Part shown: positions 54,802 through 61,701 of the stretch, piece after piece
How positions within the stretch are numbered: position 1 is the first letter of the stretch
Layout of the letters: each line of letters begins with the position of its first letter
Source: Salinilacihabitans rarus
Lineage (GTDB): Archaea; Halobacteriota; Halobacteria; Halobacteriales; Natrialbaceae
DNA length: 64,000 nt
Direction of reading: 5' to 3'
Assembly (NCBI RefSeq): GCF_024296665.1
Contig: NZ_CP100762.1
Coordinates: forward strand, 2,666,001 to 2,730,000
Notes under the pieces: generated by a model
Told to the model about the DNA's origin: nothing
What the model saw: only the letters and a program-made list of their open reading frames with translations
The model's database searches: none
Position numbers and translations under genes: made by a program

Positions 54802-54932
54802 ACCGTTCATCGACCTTTCCCGCGCGCCGCGGATAAGCGTTTCTCACCAGTGTGTGCTTGCCGCAGGTCCGCTCTGACCGCCGTCGAACGGGCCGGCGGC
54901 CGCGGTGGGCCGTGACCCACGCCTCCGGGCGG

Positions 54933-55102
54933 TCAGGTCTCGTCCCCGAGCCACCCGAGGAACGTGCCGTCGATCAGCGTCCCGGTCTGGCGCTCGACGG
55001 CGGCCGTGAGGTACTCGACGGCCGACTCGCCGGTCGGCGGGAGCGTCCACATCCCGTCGCTGAGCGGACGTCGTCGACGAGGTCCGTGTCCGTGCTCGCC
55101 AT
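54933..55102 (-). pseudogene. Frameshifted small gene of unknown function
   Basis: From an ATG at 55102 the first 13 codons read MASTDTDLVDDVR in one frame. The rest, SDGMWTLPPTGESAVEYL and VERQTGTLIDGTFLGWLGDET, lies in another frame that ends at TGA 54933-54935. The total length (170 bases) is not a multiple of three, so a single-base shift near 55065 is likely. A TATA element TTATAGAT on the minus strand (55121-55128) lies about 23 bases before the first ATG, as in neighbouring leaderless genes. It could instead be a 39-codon gene starting at 55052. A sequencing error is a real alternative. Confidence 0.45.
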
Positions 55103-55223
55103 AGTCGGCTGTCGGACGGTATCTATAATGAAAGTGCCCGACTCCCGCCGGCCGCAGTCGAGGGCCTCGACCGGTCCGAACCCGGGTCGAAAGCTTTAGT
55201 GCCGGGGGTACGAAAGTTCGGAC

Positions 55224-55385
55224 ATGGACCGCGGAGAGAACTCCGGCGGGCTGATGTCCAGTGCCGGGCTCGTCCGGTACTTCGACGCAGAGGACACGAA
55301 CGCCATCCGCATCGACCCGAAGACGGTCATCGCCACCGGCGTCCTGCTGGGCGTGCTCGTCCAGTTGCTGACGTTCGTCTCGTAG
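55224..55385 (+). CDS. secG: Preprotein translocase Sec61-beta/SecG subunit
   Basis: This 53-residue protein is the small subunit of the SecYE-beta channel. The cytoplasmic part reads [20 protein letters not shown] and [17 protein letters not shown] leads into one membrane span ending LVQLLTFVS. Both the AGLVRYFD pattern and IRIDPKTV are diagnostic of archaeal Sec61-beta. The ATG at 55224 lies about 25 bases after GCTTTAGTG, a weak TATA-type element, so the message is near-leaderless. The gene is easily missed because of its size. Confidence 0.93.
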   Translation: MDRGENSGGLMSSAGLVRYFDAEDTNAIRIDPKTVIATGVLLGVLVQLLTFVS

Positions 55386-55516
55386 ACCGGCCCGCCGACC
55401 GCCCGTCCCCGCTCGAACCCGACCCGCGTCGCCGAGCCGCTGCGCCGCGAGCCGCGCGAATCGGAGCCGCGCGGCGCGACGCGGCCTTTTTCACCGTCCT
55501 CTCCCTACCCCGTCGC

Positions 55517-56110
55517 ATGTCACTGACCGCAGGCGTCGTCGCCGTCCAGGGCGACGTCTCCGAGCACGCCGACGCCGTTCGCCGGGCCGGCGCGGCCCGG
55601 GGCGAGGCGGTCACCGTCCGCGAGATTCGCGAGGCGGGGGTCGTCCCCGACTGCGACGTCCTCGCGATGCCGGGCGGCGAGTCGACGACCATCTCGCGGC
55701 TCGTCCGCGAGGAGGGGATCGCCGACGAGATTCGCGCCCACGTCGCCGCGGGAAAGCCCCTCCTTGCGACCTGTGCGGGGCTGATCGTCGCCTCGCGCGA
55801 CGCCGGCGACGAGCGCGTCGACCCGCTGGGGCTGGTCGACGTGACCGTCCGGCGCAACGCCTTCGGCCGCCAGCGGGACAGCTTCGAGGCGTCGATCGAG
55901 GTCGACGGCCTCGACGAGCCGTTCCCGGCGGTGTTCATCCGCGCGCCGGTCGTCGAGTCCGTCGGCGACGCCTCGGTGCTCGCGACGGTCGACGGCCGGC
56001 CGGTCGCGGTACGCGACGGCCCCGTCGTCGGCACCTCCTTTCACCCCGAACTGACGGCCGACCCGCGGCTCCACGACCTCGCGCTTTTCGGGGACGGCGC
56101 GGGGGAGTGA
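55517..56110 (+). CDS. pdxT: PLP synthase glutaminase subunit
   Basis: This 197-residue class I glutaminase supplies ammonia to PdxS for pyridoxal 5'-phosphate synthesis. It has the N-terminal GVVAVQGDVSEHADAV, the oxyanion-hole motif MPGGESTTISRLV near residue 51, nucleophile Cys86 in LLATCAGLIVAS and the His-Glu pair in GTSFHPELTADPRLH near 175. It is full length. Its partner PdxS is not in this window. It is preceded by Sec61-beta on the same strand but separated from it by 131 bases. Confidence 0.95.
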   Translation: MSLTAGVVAVQGDVSEHADAVRRAGAARGEAVTVREIREAGVVPDCDVLAMPGGESTTISRLVREEGIADEIRAHVAAGKPLLATCAGLIVASRDAGDERVDPLGLVDVTVRRNAFGRQRDSFEASIEVDGLDEPFPAVFIRAPVVESVGDASVLATVDGRPVAVRDGPVVGTSFHPELTADPRLHDLALFGDGAGE

Positions 56111-56177
56111 CCGCGGGCGCCGCCCGACGGCTGGCCGGGCGACCAGACTTTTCTCCCTCGCCCCCGTTCGTGCGCCC

Positions 56178-56645
56178 ATGAATGCGTCAATCGACGCGGT
56201 GCGCGTCGCGGGCACCCCGCAGGGACCGGTGCCCGTGCTCGTGCTCGCGGTCGAGGGAGAGGAGGACGTGGTGCCGATCTTCATCGGGTTCGAGGAGGCG
56301 ACCAGCATCGCCCGCGGGCTCGAAGCCGAGGACATCGGGCGGCCGCTGACCCACGACCTCCTGCTCGACGTGATGGAGGAACTCGGCGGCCGGATCGATC
56401 GCGTCGTCGTCAGCGAAATCGAGGAGCGCGAGGACGGGCAGGGCGGGACCTACATCGCCGACCTCCACGTCGAGACGCCCAGAACCTCCGTCGTGATCGA
56501 CGCCCGGCCGAGCGACTCGCTCGCGCTCGCCGCCCGGACGAACGCCCCCATCGAGGTCACCGAGGCCGTCTTCGAGAGCGGCCGAGACGACAGGGGGAAG
56601 TTCGAGCAACTGGAAGACATCCGCGAGGTACCCGGTGACCTGTAG
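56178..56645 (+). CDS. DUF151 bifunctional nuclease family protein
   Basis: This 155-residue protein has the DUF151 pattern: VPVLVLAVEGEEDVVPIFIG near residue 17, ATSIARGLEAEDIGRPLTHD near 40, LLDVMEELGGRIDRVVVSEI near 60 and VVIDARPSDSLALAARTNAP near 103. Members in plants and bacteria have been reported as nucleases, but the archaeal role is unclear. The gene is immediately followed by hisE with no gap, so the two are co-transcribed and probably co-translated. Confidence 0.88.
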   Translation: MNASIDAVRVAGTPQGPVPVLVLAVEGEEDVVPIFIGFEEATSIARGLEAEDIGRPLTHDLLLDVMEELGGRIDRVVVSEIEEREDGQGGTYIADLHVETPRTSVVIDARPSDSLALAARTNAPIEVTEAVFESGRDDRGKFEQLEDIREVPGDL

Positions 56646-56930
56646 ATGGACGACACGCTCGCGGAGCTGTTCGCGGTGATCGAAGACCGCAAGGAAACGC
56701 TGCCCGAGGGCTCTTACACCGCCTCGCTGTTCGCCCACGAGAAAGGCGAGAACGCGGTGCTGGAGAAACTCGGCGAGGAGACGACCGAACTGGTGCTGGC
56801 GGCCAAAGACGACGACAGCGACGAGATCACCCACGAGGCCGCCGACATCGTCTACCACCTGCTCGTCTTGCTCTCGATGAAAGAGGTGGGGATCGAGGAA
56901 CTCGAGGCGGAACTGGAGGCGCGACGCTGA
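56646..56930 (+). CDS. hisE: Phosphoribosyl-ATP diphosphatase
   Basis: This enzyme hydrolyses phosphoribosyl-ATP to phosphoribosyl-AMP in histidine synthesis. It has 94 residues with the family pattern LAELFAVIEDRKETLPEGSY, EKLGEETTELVLAAKDDD and DEITHEAADIVYHLLVLL, including the Glu and Asp metal ligands of the MazG-like fold. The length is standard. It follows the DUF151 gene without a gap, and no other his gene is nearby, which shows that histidine genes are scattered, as is usual in haloarchaea. Confidence 0.95.
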   Translation: MDDTLAELFAVIEDRKETLPEGSYTASLFAHEKGENAVLEKLGEETTELVLAAKDDDSDEITHEAADIVYHLLVLLSMKEVGIEELEAELEARR

Positions 56931-56936
56931 CCCCTC

Positions 56937-58034
56937 TCAGTCGAAACCGCTGATCAACGTCACGAGCCACTGGGCCGGGTCGTCCCGGTCGCGCACCTCG
57001 ACGCGGACGACCCACTTCACCCACTGGAACCCCCGTCGGCCGGGGGCCACCAGCCGCGCCGGCGCGCCGTGGCCGTGGCTCAGTCGCTCGCCGCCGACGT
57101 GGGTCGCCACGAGGGCGTCGCGGGCCTCCTCGATCGGTAGCGTCCACCGGTAGCCGGTCGTGGAGACGAACCGGACGTGTGACGCCTCCGCGGGCGGTCC
57201 CGCCCGGTCGAGCAGGTCGCCGACGCGGACGCCACGCCACTCCCGGACGGCGTACCAGCCGCTCGTGCAGTCGAGCAACGCCTCGCGCTCGGCGTCCGGG
57301 TCGAGCGATCCGTAATCGAGGTCGAGCGGCGTCTCGACGAGGCCGTCGACGACGAGCGACCACGCCGCGCGGTCGATCGGATCGGGGTCGTCCGCGACCC
57401 ACGAGGTGACGGGGAAGCTCCCATTGCCGTCGCCCTCGTCCTCGACTGGCCGCGACCCGGTGAACCGCCGCTCGGCGCCGCCGGTCCCGAGCGTGGCGCT
57501 CGCGAGTTCCTGCAGGCGGTAGAGGACCGCGCCGGCGACGAACAGCCCCGCGAACCGCAGCGCCGTGCGCCGCCCCTCGAAGTCGACCCGGCGGGGGCGC
57601 CGGAAGCGCGTCGCGAGGTGGGCAAGCGCCAGCGGGACGAGCGCCAGCCCGAAGCCGACGTGGACGCTCAGCAGCGTCCAGTAGGCGATTCGCGTCTCCG
57701 GGCCGACGACGCCGACGACCCAGGCGACCCCCGTCGCCAGCGCGCCGAGGGCGGCGACGGCGGTCAGGACCGACAGGGCGGTCGTCGGCCGCCATCGGTC
57801 GCGGTTCAGCAGCCGCCCGCGCACCCGGGAGAGCTTGAACGCGAGCAGGAAGACGAGCGTGATCCCGACCACGCGGTGGAGCCGGAAGACGTACCACCCG
57901 TCGGGCGTCCCGACGGTGAAAGAGAGCAGGCCGCTCGCGACCTCGACGCAGACGAGCGCGAGCAGCGACCAGTCGACGAGCCGCGGCGGCGGCTGGACGC
58001 GCTTGAGGAGGCGTCCGCGGCGTCGCCCGGGCAT
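56937..58034 (-). CDS. Membrane-cytochrome and molybdopterin-domain fusion protein
   Basis: This 365-residue protein has four N-terminal spans (VDWSLLALVCVEVASGLL, VVGITLVFLLAFKLSRV, ALSVLTAVAALGALATG and TLLSVHVGFGLALVPLALAHLATR) with conserved-type His in FRLHRVVG and LSVHVGFG, and HLATRF, so heme b binding is likely. After a further hydrophobic segment, a sulfite-oxidase-type molybdopterin domain follows (PLDLDYGSLDPDAEREALLD, then CTSGWYAVREWRGVRVGDLL with the Mo-binding Cys, and GHGAPARLVAPGRRGFQWVKW). It may be a membrane oxidoreductase that passes electrons between quinone and an outside substrate. The start is at MPGRRRGRLLKRV. Confidence 0.82.
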   Translation of the reverse strand: MPGRRRGRLLKRVQPPPRLVDWSLLALVCVEVASGLLSFTVGTPDGWYVFRLHRVVGITLVFLLAFKLSRVRGRLLNRDRWRPTTALSVLTAVAALGALATGVAWVVGVVGPETRIAYWTLLSVHVGFGLALVPLALAHLATRFRRPRRVDFEGRRTALRFAGLFVAGAVLYRLQELASATLGTGGAERRFTGSRPVEDEGDGNGSFPVTSWVADDPDPIDRAAWSLVVDGLVETPLDLDYGSLDPDAEREALLDCTSGWYAVREWRGVRVGDLLDRAGPPAEASHVRFVSTTGYRWTLPIEEARDALVATHVGGERLSHGHGAPARLVAPGRRGFQWVKWVVRVEVRDRDDPAQWLVTLISGFD

Positions 58035-58090
58035 CGTCCCGAATACGGTCGCCGGCGGGAAGTAACCGCCGGCGCCCACGGCGGCCGAGG

Positions 58091-58106
58091 TGAAACGATC
58101 GTTTCA
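58091..58106. promoter_or_regulatory. Perfect 16-base palindrome between divergent genes
   Basis: TGAAACGATCGTTTCA is its own complement. It lies 57 bases before the start of the molybdopterin-membrane gene and 43 bases before the start of the lipoprotein gene. Both spacings fit a binding site for a dimeric regulator that could control both genes. Confidence 0.5.
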
Positions 58107-58148
58107 GCTACCCGAACGGACTTTGACGGGGCGACCGTCGTCTCGGCC

Positions 58149-59507
58149 ATGCGACGACGACGACTCCTCGCGACGACGGCGGTCTGTGCCGCCGCTGGCT
58201 GTCTCTCGGAGCCCTCGAACGCGAACGATCCGGCGGAGAACGGGGCCGACGACGACGGGGCGACCTTCGCCGTCGACCTCGACCGGCCGCCGTACGTCGT
58301 CTCGATGGACGAGCGCCTCCCCGAGGTCGCGCGGGCGAACGCGGTCACGCCCGCGGCCGACCTGAACGACGCGGCGGCCGCGGCCGTCGAGACGGCGATC
58401 GAGGCGGACCGGTACGAGACGGCCGACCCCGACGAGGCCCTCCTCGACGGGCTGTTTCGACTGCAGTACGTCGAGGTCGACGGGACGATCTACGAGGTCG
58501 ACCGGAAGATGCCGGAACACGTCGTCTCGGGGACCGAGGTCCCGGAGCGCGAGGTCGACCCGGACCGGACGATCGGCCTGATGGACGACCGGATCCGCGC
58601 CCTCGGCGTCGACAACCGCGAGATCGTCGGCGCGGTCGTGACGGTCGTCCGCCGCGACGGTCCCACCGGCGAGACCTACCGCGCGACGGCCCTCGACGGG
58701 GAACTCGACGCCTTCCTCGAGACGTACGACCACGTCGCCTACCCCGACGACGGCGACGACGGCCCGGCGCCCGAGGGGTACGTCGAACTCGCGTACGCGT
58801 ACGAGGAAGGCGAGCCCCCGTACTGGATCGAACTGGAAGCGGTCCCGCCCGAGGAGCGCTACGGCGCGCCCGTGACGGACGTCGCGGCGTATCCCGACGC
58901 GGTCGCCGACCTCCTGCGCGAGGCGGCCGAACGGCGGACGGCGCAGGTCCGCGACCTCCCGGCGGGCCTGCGCGAGGCGGTCGCCGACGAGGGCTACGTC
59001 CGCCTCGAGGACCGCGTCTACGAACCGGAACTCCGCGAGATCGACCACGAGGCGGTGCCCGTGACCGTCGCGGTCCGCGACGTCGACGAGGCGGACCGCT
59101 CGCTCGCGCTCGCGGTCGAGACCGACCGGGAGGACGTTCGAATCTTCAGCGGCGCGCCGGCGCCGTTCGGCGTCCTCAACGCCGTTCCGGCCGACGGCGA
59201 CGAACGCGCGCTCCTCTGGAGCGACGCGTACGAGGCGAGCGACCACGTCCACGTCGACGAGACCGGGGGGAGCGTCGCGGTCAACGACATCGGCCTCACG
59301 ACCACCCTCGACCCCGGCGAGCCGACCTCCGAGACGTACGAGGCCCGTCCCGAGTGGGGGTTCGACGCGGGCGCGTACGTCGTCGAGACCTCGCTGTCGG
59401 TCGAGTGGGGCGACCGCGGCGACGGCGCGTCGGCGAGCTATCCGTTCTCGCTTACGATTTCGGTCCCGGAGTCCCGACGGTCCCTGCACTCGCCCGGGCG
59501 AGTTTGA
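58149..59507 (+). CDS. Secreted lipoprotein of unknown function
   Basis: This 452-residue protein starts MRRRRLLATTAVCAAAGCLSEP, a basic N-terminus with a hydrophobic run and a lipobox AAGC, so it is a membrane-anchored extracellular lipoprotein. After an acidic linker come two or three beta-rich domains, with repeated-looking elements ALLDGLFRLQYVEVDGTIYE and LREAVADEGYVRLEDRVYEPE, each of the form G-x-(FY)-(V)-x-x-(ED)-(D)-x-(I/V)-Y-E. The C-terminal part (VEWGDRGDGASASYPFSLTI) ends without an anchor. I do not recognise a family. It faces the molybdopterin-membrane gene across a palindrome. Confidence 0.7.
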   Translation: MRRRRLLATTAVCAAAGCLSEPSNANDPAENGADDDGATFAVDLDRPPYVVSMDERLPEVARANAVTPAADLNDAAAAAVETAIEADRYETADPDEALLDGLFRLQYVEVDGTIYEVDRKMPEHVVSGTEVPEREVDPDRTIGLMDDRIRALGVDNREIVGAVVTVVRRDGPTGETYRATALDGELDAFLETYDHVAYPDDGDDGPAPEGYVELAYAYEEGEPPYWIELEAVPPEERYGAPVTDVAAYPDAVADLLREAAERRTAQVRDLPAGLREAVADEGYVRLEDRVYEPELREIDHEAVPVTVAVRDVDEADRSLALAVETDREDVRIFSGAPAPFGVLNAVPADGDERALLWSDAYEASDHVHVDETGGSVAVNDIGLTTTLDPGEPTSETYEARPEWGFDAGAYVVETSLSVEWGDRGDGASASYPFSLTISVPESRRSLHSPGRV

Positions 59508-59535
59508 TCCCCGGCGGCGGTGACCGTCACGTGCG

Positions 59536-59883
59536 ATGGCGCTCCAGCAACTCGAACACGCCGACGACCACATGCAGGAGTGTATCGACAACTGCCTCGA
59601 GGCCGCGCAGGTCTGCGAGTGGTGTGCGGACGCCTGCGCCGACGAGGGCGAGGGGATGGCCCGCTGTATCCGGCTCTGCCGGGACGTCGCGGACGTGACG
59701 TCGCTGCACGCCCGGTTCATGGCGCGCAACTCGGGCTACCACGCGGATCTGGCGGCGATCTGTGCGGACCTCTGCGAGGAGTGCGCCGAGGAGTGTGCCC
59801 GACACGACCACGACCACTGTCAGGCCTGCGCCGAGATCCTGCCGGAGTGTGCCGAGAGCTGTCGGCAGATGGCGTCGGCCTGA
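59536..59883 (+). CDS. Four-helix-bundle copper-binding protein (DUF326-like)
   Basis: This 115-residue protein is rich in Cys in the pattern C-x3-C: MQECIDNCLEAAQVCEWCAD, then ARCIRLCRDVADV, ICADLCEECAEECARHDHDH and ILPECAESCRQMA. These spacings fit the four-helix bundle of cytosolic copper-storage proteins and related ferredoxin-like DUF326 members, in which Cys residues point into the bundle core and hold Cu(I). There is no signal sequence, so it should act in the cytoplasm. It follows the lipoprotein gene by 28 bases. Confidence 0.85.
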   Translation: MALQQLEHADDHMQECIDNCLEAAQVCEWCADACADEGEGMARCIRLCRDVADVTSLHARFMARNSGYHADLAAICADLCEECAEECARHDHDHCQACAEILPECAESCRQMASA

Positions 59884-59886
59884 CGG

Positions 59887-60297
59887 TCAGTAGCGGTCGG
59901 CCCGCCCGTCGGCGTAGCCGGATCGGTCGGGGCCGAGCGCGCCGCCGAGCGCGCCCGCGACGGCGCTTTCGAGCGCGAGGACGAGCGAGACGACCACGGC
60001 GGCGCCGAAGATGCCGAGTCCGGCGAGACCCGAGAGCGCGCCGCCGAGGGGGCCGCCGATCCACCCCGCGAGGCTGACGACCAGGGCGACGAGGAACCCG
60101 AACAGGATGCCGCCGAGCGCGCCGGCGAGCAGGCCGTGCCAGAAGCCGTTGCCGAGGCCGCCGCCGGCGAGGTAGCCGGCGACGAAGCCGCCGACGACGC
60201 CGGCGGTGAGCTGGCCGAGCCCCGGTAACGCCAGACCGACGATTCCGATGGCGGTCGCGACGACGAAGCCGATGAGGACGGCACGCCAGTTCGTCAT
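59887..60297 (-). CDS. DUF5518-type membrane protein
   Basis: This 136-residue protein has four or five Gly/Ala-rich membrane segments (AVLIGFVVATAIGIVGLA, GVVGGFVAGYLAGGG, LLAGALGGILFGFLVALVVS, GALSGLAGLGIFGAAVVVSLV) and the segment GGLGNGFWHGLLAGA in the second loop. This is the usual form of DUF5518 in haloarchaea, with unknown function. The C-terminus is polar (SGYADGRADRY). It converges on the copper-protein gene with a three-base gap. Confidence 0.72.
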   Translation of the reverse strand: MTNWRAVLIGFVVATAIGIVGLALPGLGQLTAGVVGGFVAGYLAGGGLGNGFWHGLLAGALGGILFGFLVALVVSLAGWIGGPLGGALSGLAGLGIFGAAVVVSLVLALESAVAGALGGALGPDRSGYADGRADRY

Positions 60298-60385
60298 ACC
60301 GGCGGTAGGGCGTCGACCAAGGTAAGCCCTGAGGACTCGTCGCGTAACGAACGGCCTTTTATGATCGCGTCACGTACTCGCGGCC

Positions 60386-61411
60386 ATGATTTTCGAGGAC
60401 CTTCCGACGACGCCGACGTCGGAAGAGCTGATCGACAAGGCGTTCTCGCGGGCGGCGCGGGCCGGCAGGGCGCGTCGGGGCCTCGAGGCCCAGCAGTCGA
60501 TGCTCCAGACGGCGTCGAACATCGTCTCGGACAACCTGGAGAACGTGGTGACCGCGTGGCCCGACTTCGGCTACGAGGCGGAGGTCCACCCGTTCTACTA
60601 CGAACTCGCCGACGCCATCGTCGACGTCGACGAGTTGCGCCAGCACCTCTCGGAGGTGATGTGGGCCAGCCGCAAGGCCCGCGAGATCCACGAGGAGTAC
60701 CAGCCCAAACTGCGCAAGACCGACGTCGACACCGCCCGCAAGCACCGCAAGCAGGCGTTCGCCCGCCTCGCGGACGTCGTCGAGCAGGTCGACGACGACC
60801 TGCGCGCGATCAACGAGGCGCGAAACGACCTGCGCGACCTGCCCGACATCGACCCCGAGGCGCCGACGATCGTCGTAGCGGGCTACCCCAACGTCGGCAA
60901 GTCGTCGTTCGTCAACGCGGTCACGAACGCCCGCGGGGAGACGGCGTCGTACCCGTTCACGACGAAGGGGATCGGCCTCGGCCACTTCGAGGGGGCGGAC
61001 CTGTCCGCCGAATCGGAGCGGACCGAACGGTCCGCGATGCGCGACCACGTCCGGTACCAGATCGTCGACACGCCGGGGCTGCTCGACCGGCCGCCGGAGG
61101 AGCGCAACGAGATCGAGTCGCAGGCGGTCAGCGCGCTGGAGCACCTCGCCGACTGCGTGCTCGTCCTGCTCGATCCCAGCGGCGAGTGTGGCTACCCCCT
61201 CGACTCCCAACTGGAACTGCGCGAGGACATCGCGGACCGCTTCTCGGGGGTGCCGACGCTCACGGTCGCGAACAAGGCCGACCGCTCCCGGGAGGTCGAC
61301 GCCGACGTCGACTACCACATGAGCGTCGAGACCGGCGAGAACGTCGAGGCGGTGCTCGACGCGGCCGTCGAGGCGATCGACTACGAACCCGAACTCCCGT
61401 TCGAACGTTGA
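60386..61411 (+). CDS. NOG1-family GTPase with an in-frame insert
   Basis: This 341-residue GTPase of the Obg/NOG1 group is likely involved in large-ribosomal-subunit assembly. Residues 1-155 are the NOG1 N-terminal helical domain (SEELIDKAFSRAARAGRARR, then DLRAINEARNDLRDLPDIDP). The GTPase domain has G1 GYPNVGKSSFVNAV near 170, G2 YPFTTKGIGLGHF, G3 VDTPGLLDR and G4 VANKADRS. Between GLGHFEG and RDHVRYQIVDTPG lie about 15 extra residues (ADLSAESERTERSAM), which other family members lack as far as I recall. Their DNA is the double hairpin at 60994-61035. The insert follows switch I and may lie on the surface. Confidence 0.93.
   Translation: MIFEDLPTTPTSEELIDKAFSRAARAGRARRGLEAQQSMLQTASNIVSDNLENVVTAWPDFGYEAEVHPFYYELADAIVDVDELRQHLSEVMWASRKAREIHEEYQPKLRKTDVDTARKHRKQAFARLADVVEQVDDDLRAINEARNDLRDLPDIDPEAPTIVVAGYPNVGKSSFVNAVTNARGETASYPFTTKGIGLGHFEGADLSAESERTERSAMRDHVRYQIVDTPGLLDRPPEERNEIESQAVSALEHLADCVLVLLDPSGECGYPLDSQLELREDIADRFSGVPTLTVANKADRSREVDADVDYHMSVETGENVEAVLDAAVEAIDYEPELPFER
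60994..61035. repeat. Double-hairpin insert within the NOG1 gene
   Basis: Two inverted repeats lie in a row: GGCGGAC-CT-GTCCGCC (60994-61009), an 8-base spacer GAATCGGA, then GCGGACC-GAAC-GGTCCGC (61018-61035). They coincide with the extra residues in the GTPase. The first loop is only two bases on paper, so in practice the top base pair would open. The pattern is like the inserts at 18258 and 24639. Confidence 0.55.
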
Positions 61412-61412
61412 T

Positions 61413-61691
61413 ATGCGCACCGTTGGAACCCTCACGATGATCGAACTCGCGGTCGGGATGTCGATGGCCGGGCCGATGTTCGTCGTCGGCGTCGAGTTCG
61501 CCCGGACCGGTCAGCCGGCCGTCGGCATCAGCTTCTTCGCGCTGGGTGCGTTCGCGCTGTTTTTCCCGTCGTACGTCGTCAGGCGGATCGGCGGGCCGCG
61601 GACGTGGATCCGGCGGCGACTCGGCGGCGCGGACGACGCCGAGTCCGAGGCCGACCGCTCCGGCCTGTTCGATCGCCTGCTGAATCGGTGA
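61413..61691 (+). CDS. Small two-span membrane protein downstream of NOG1
   Basis: This 92-residue protein has two membrane segments (MIELAVGMSMAGPMFVVGVEF and AVGISFFALGAFALFFPSYVV) and a basic to acidic cytoplasmic tail (RRIGGPRTWIRRRLGGADDAE). It begins one base after the NOG1 stop, so it is translated with the GTPase. The pairing is a sign of functional linkage, perhaps ribosome or membrane-insertion related, but this is only inferred. The family is a haloarchaeal one without a known role. Confidence 0.7.
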   Translation: MRTVGTLTMIELAVGMSMAGPMFVVGVEFARTGQPAVGISFFALGAFALFFPSYVVRRIGGPRTWIRRRLGGADDAESEADRSGLFDRLLNR

Positions 61692-61701
61692 GCGGGCCCG
61701 C

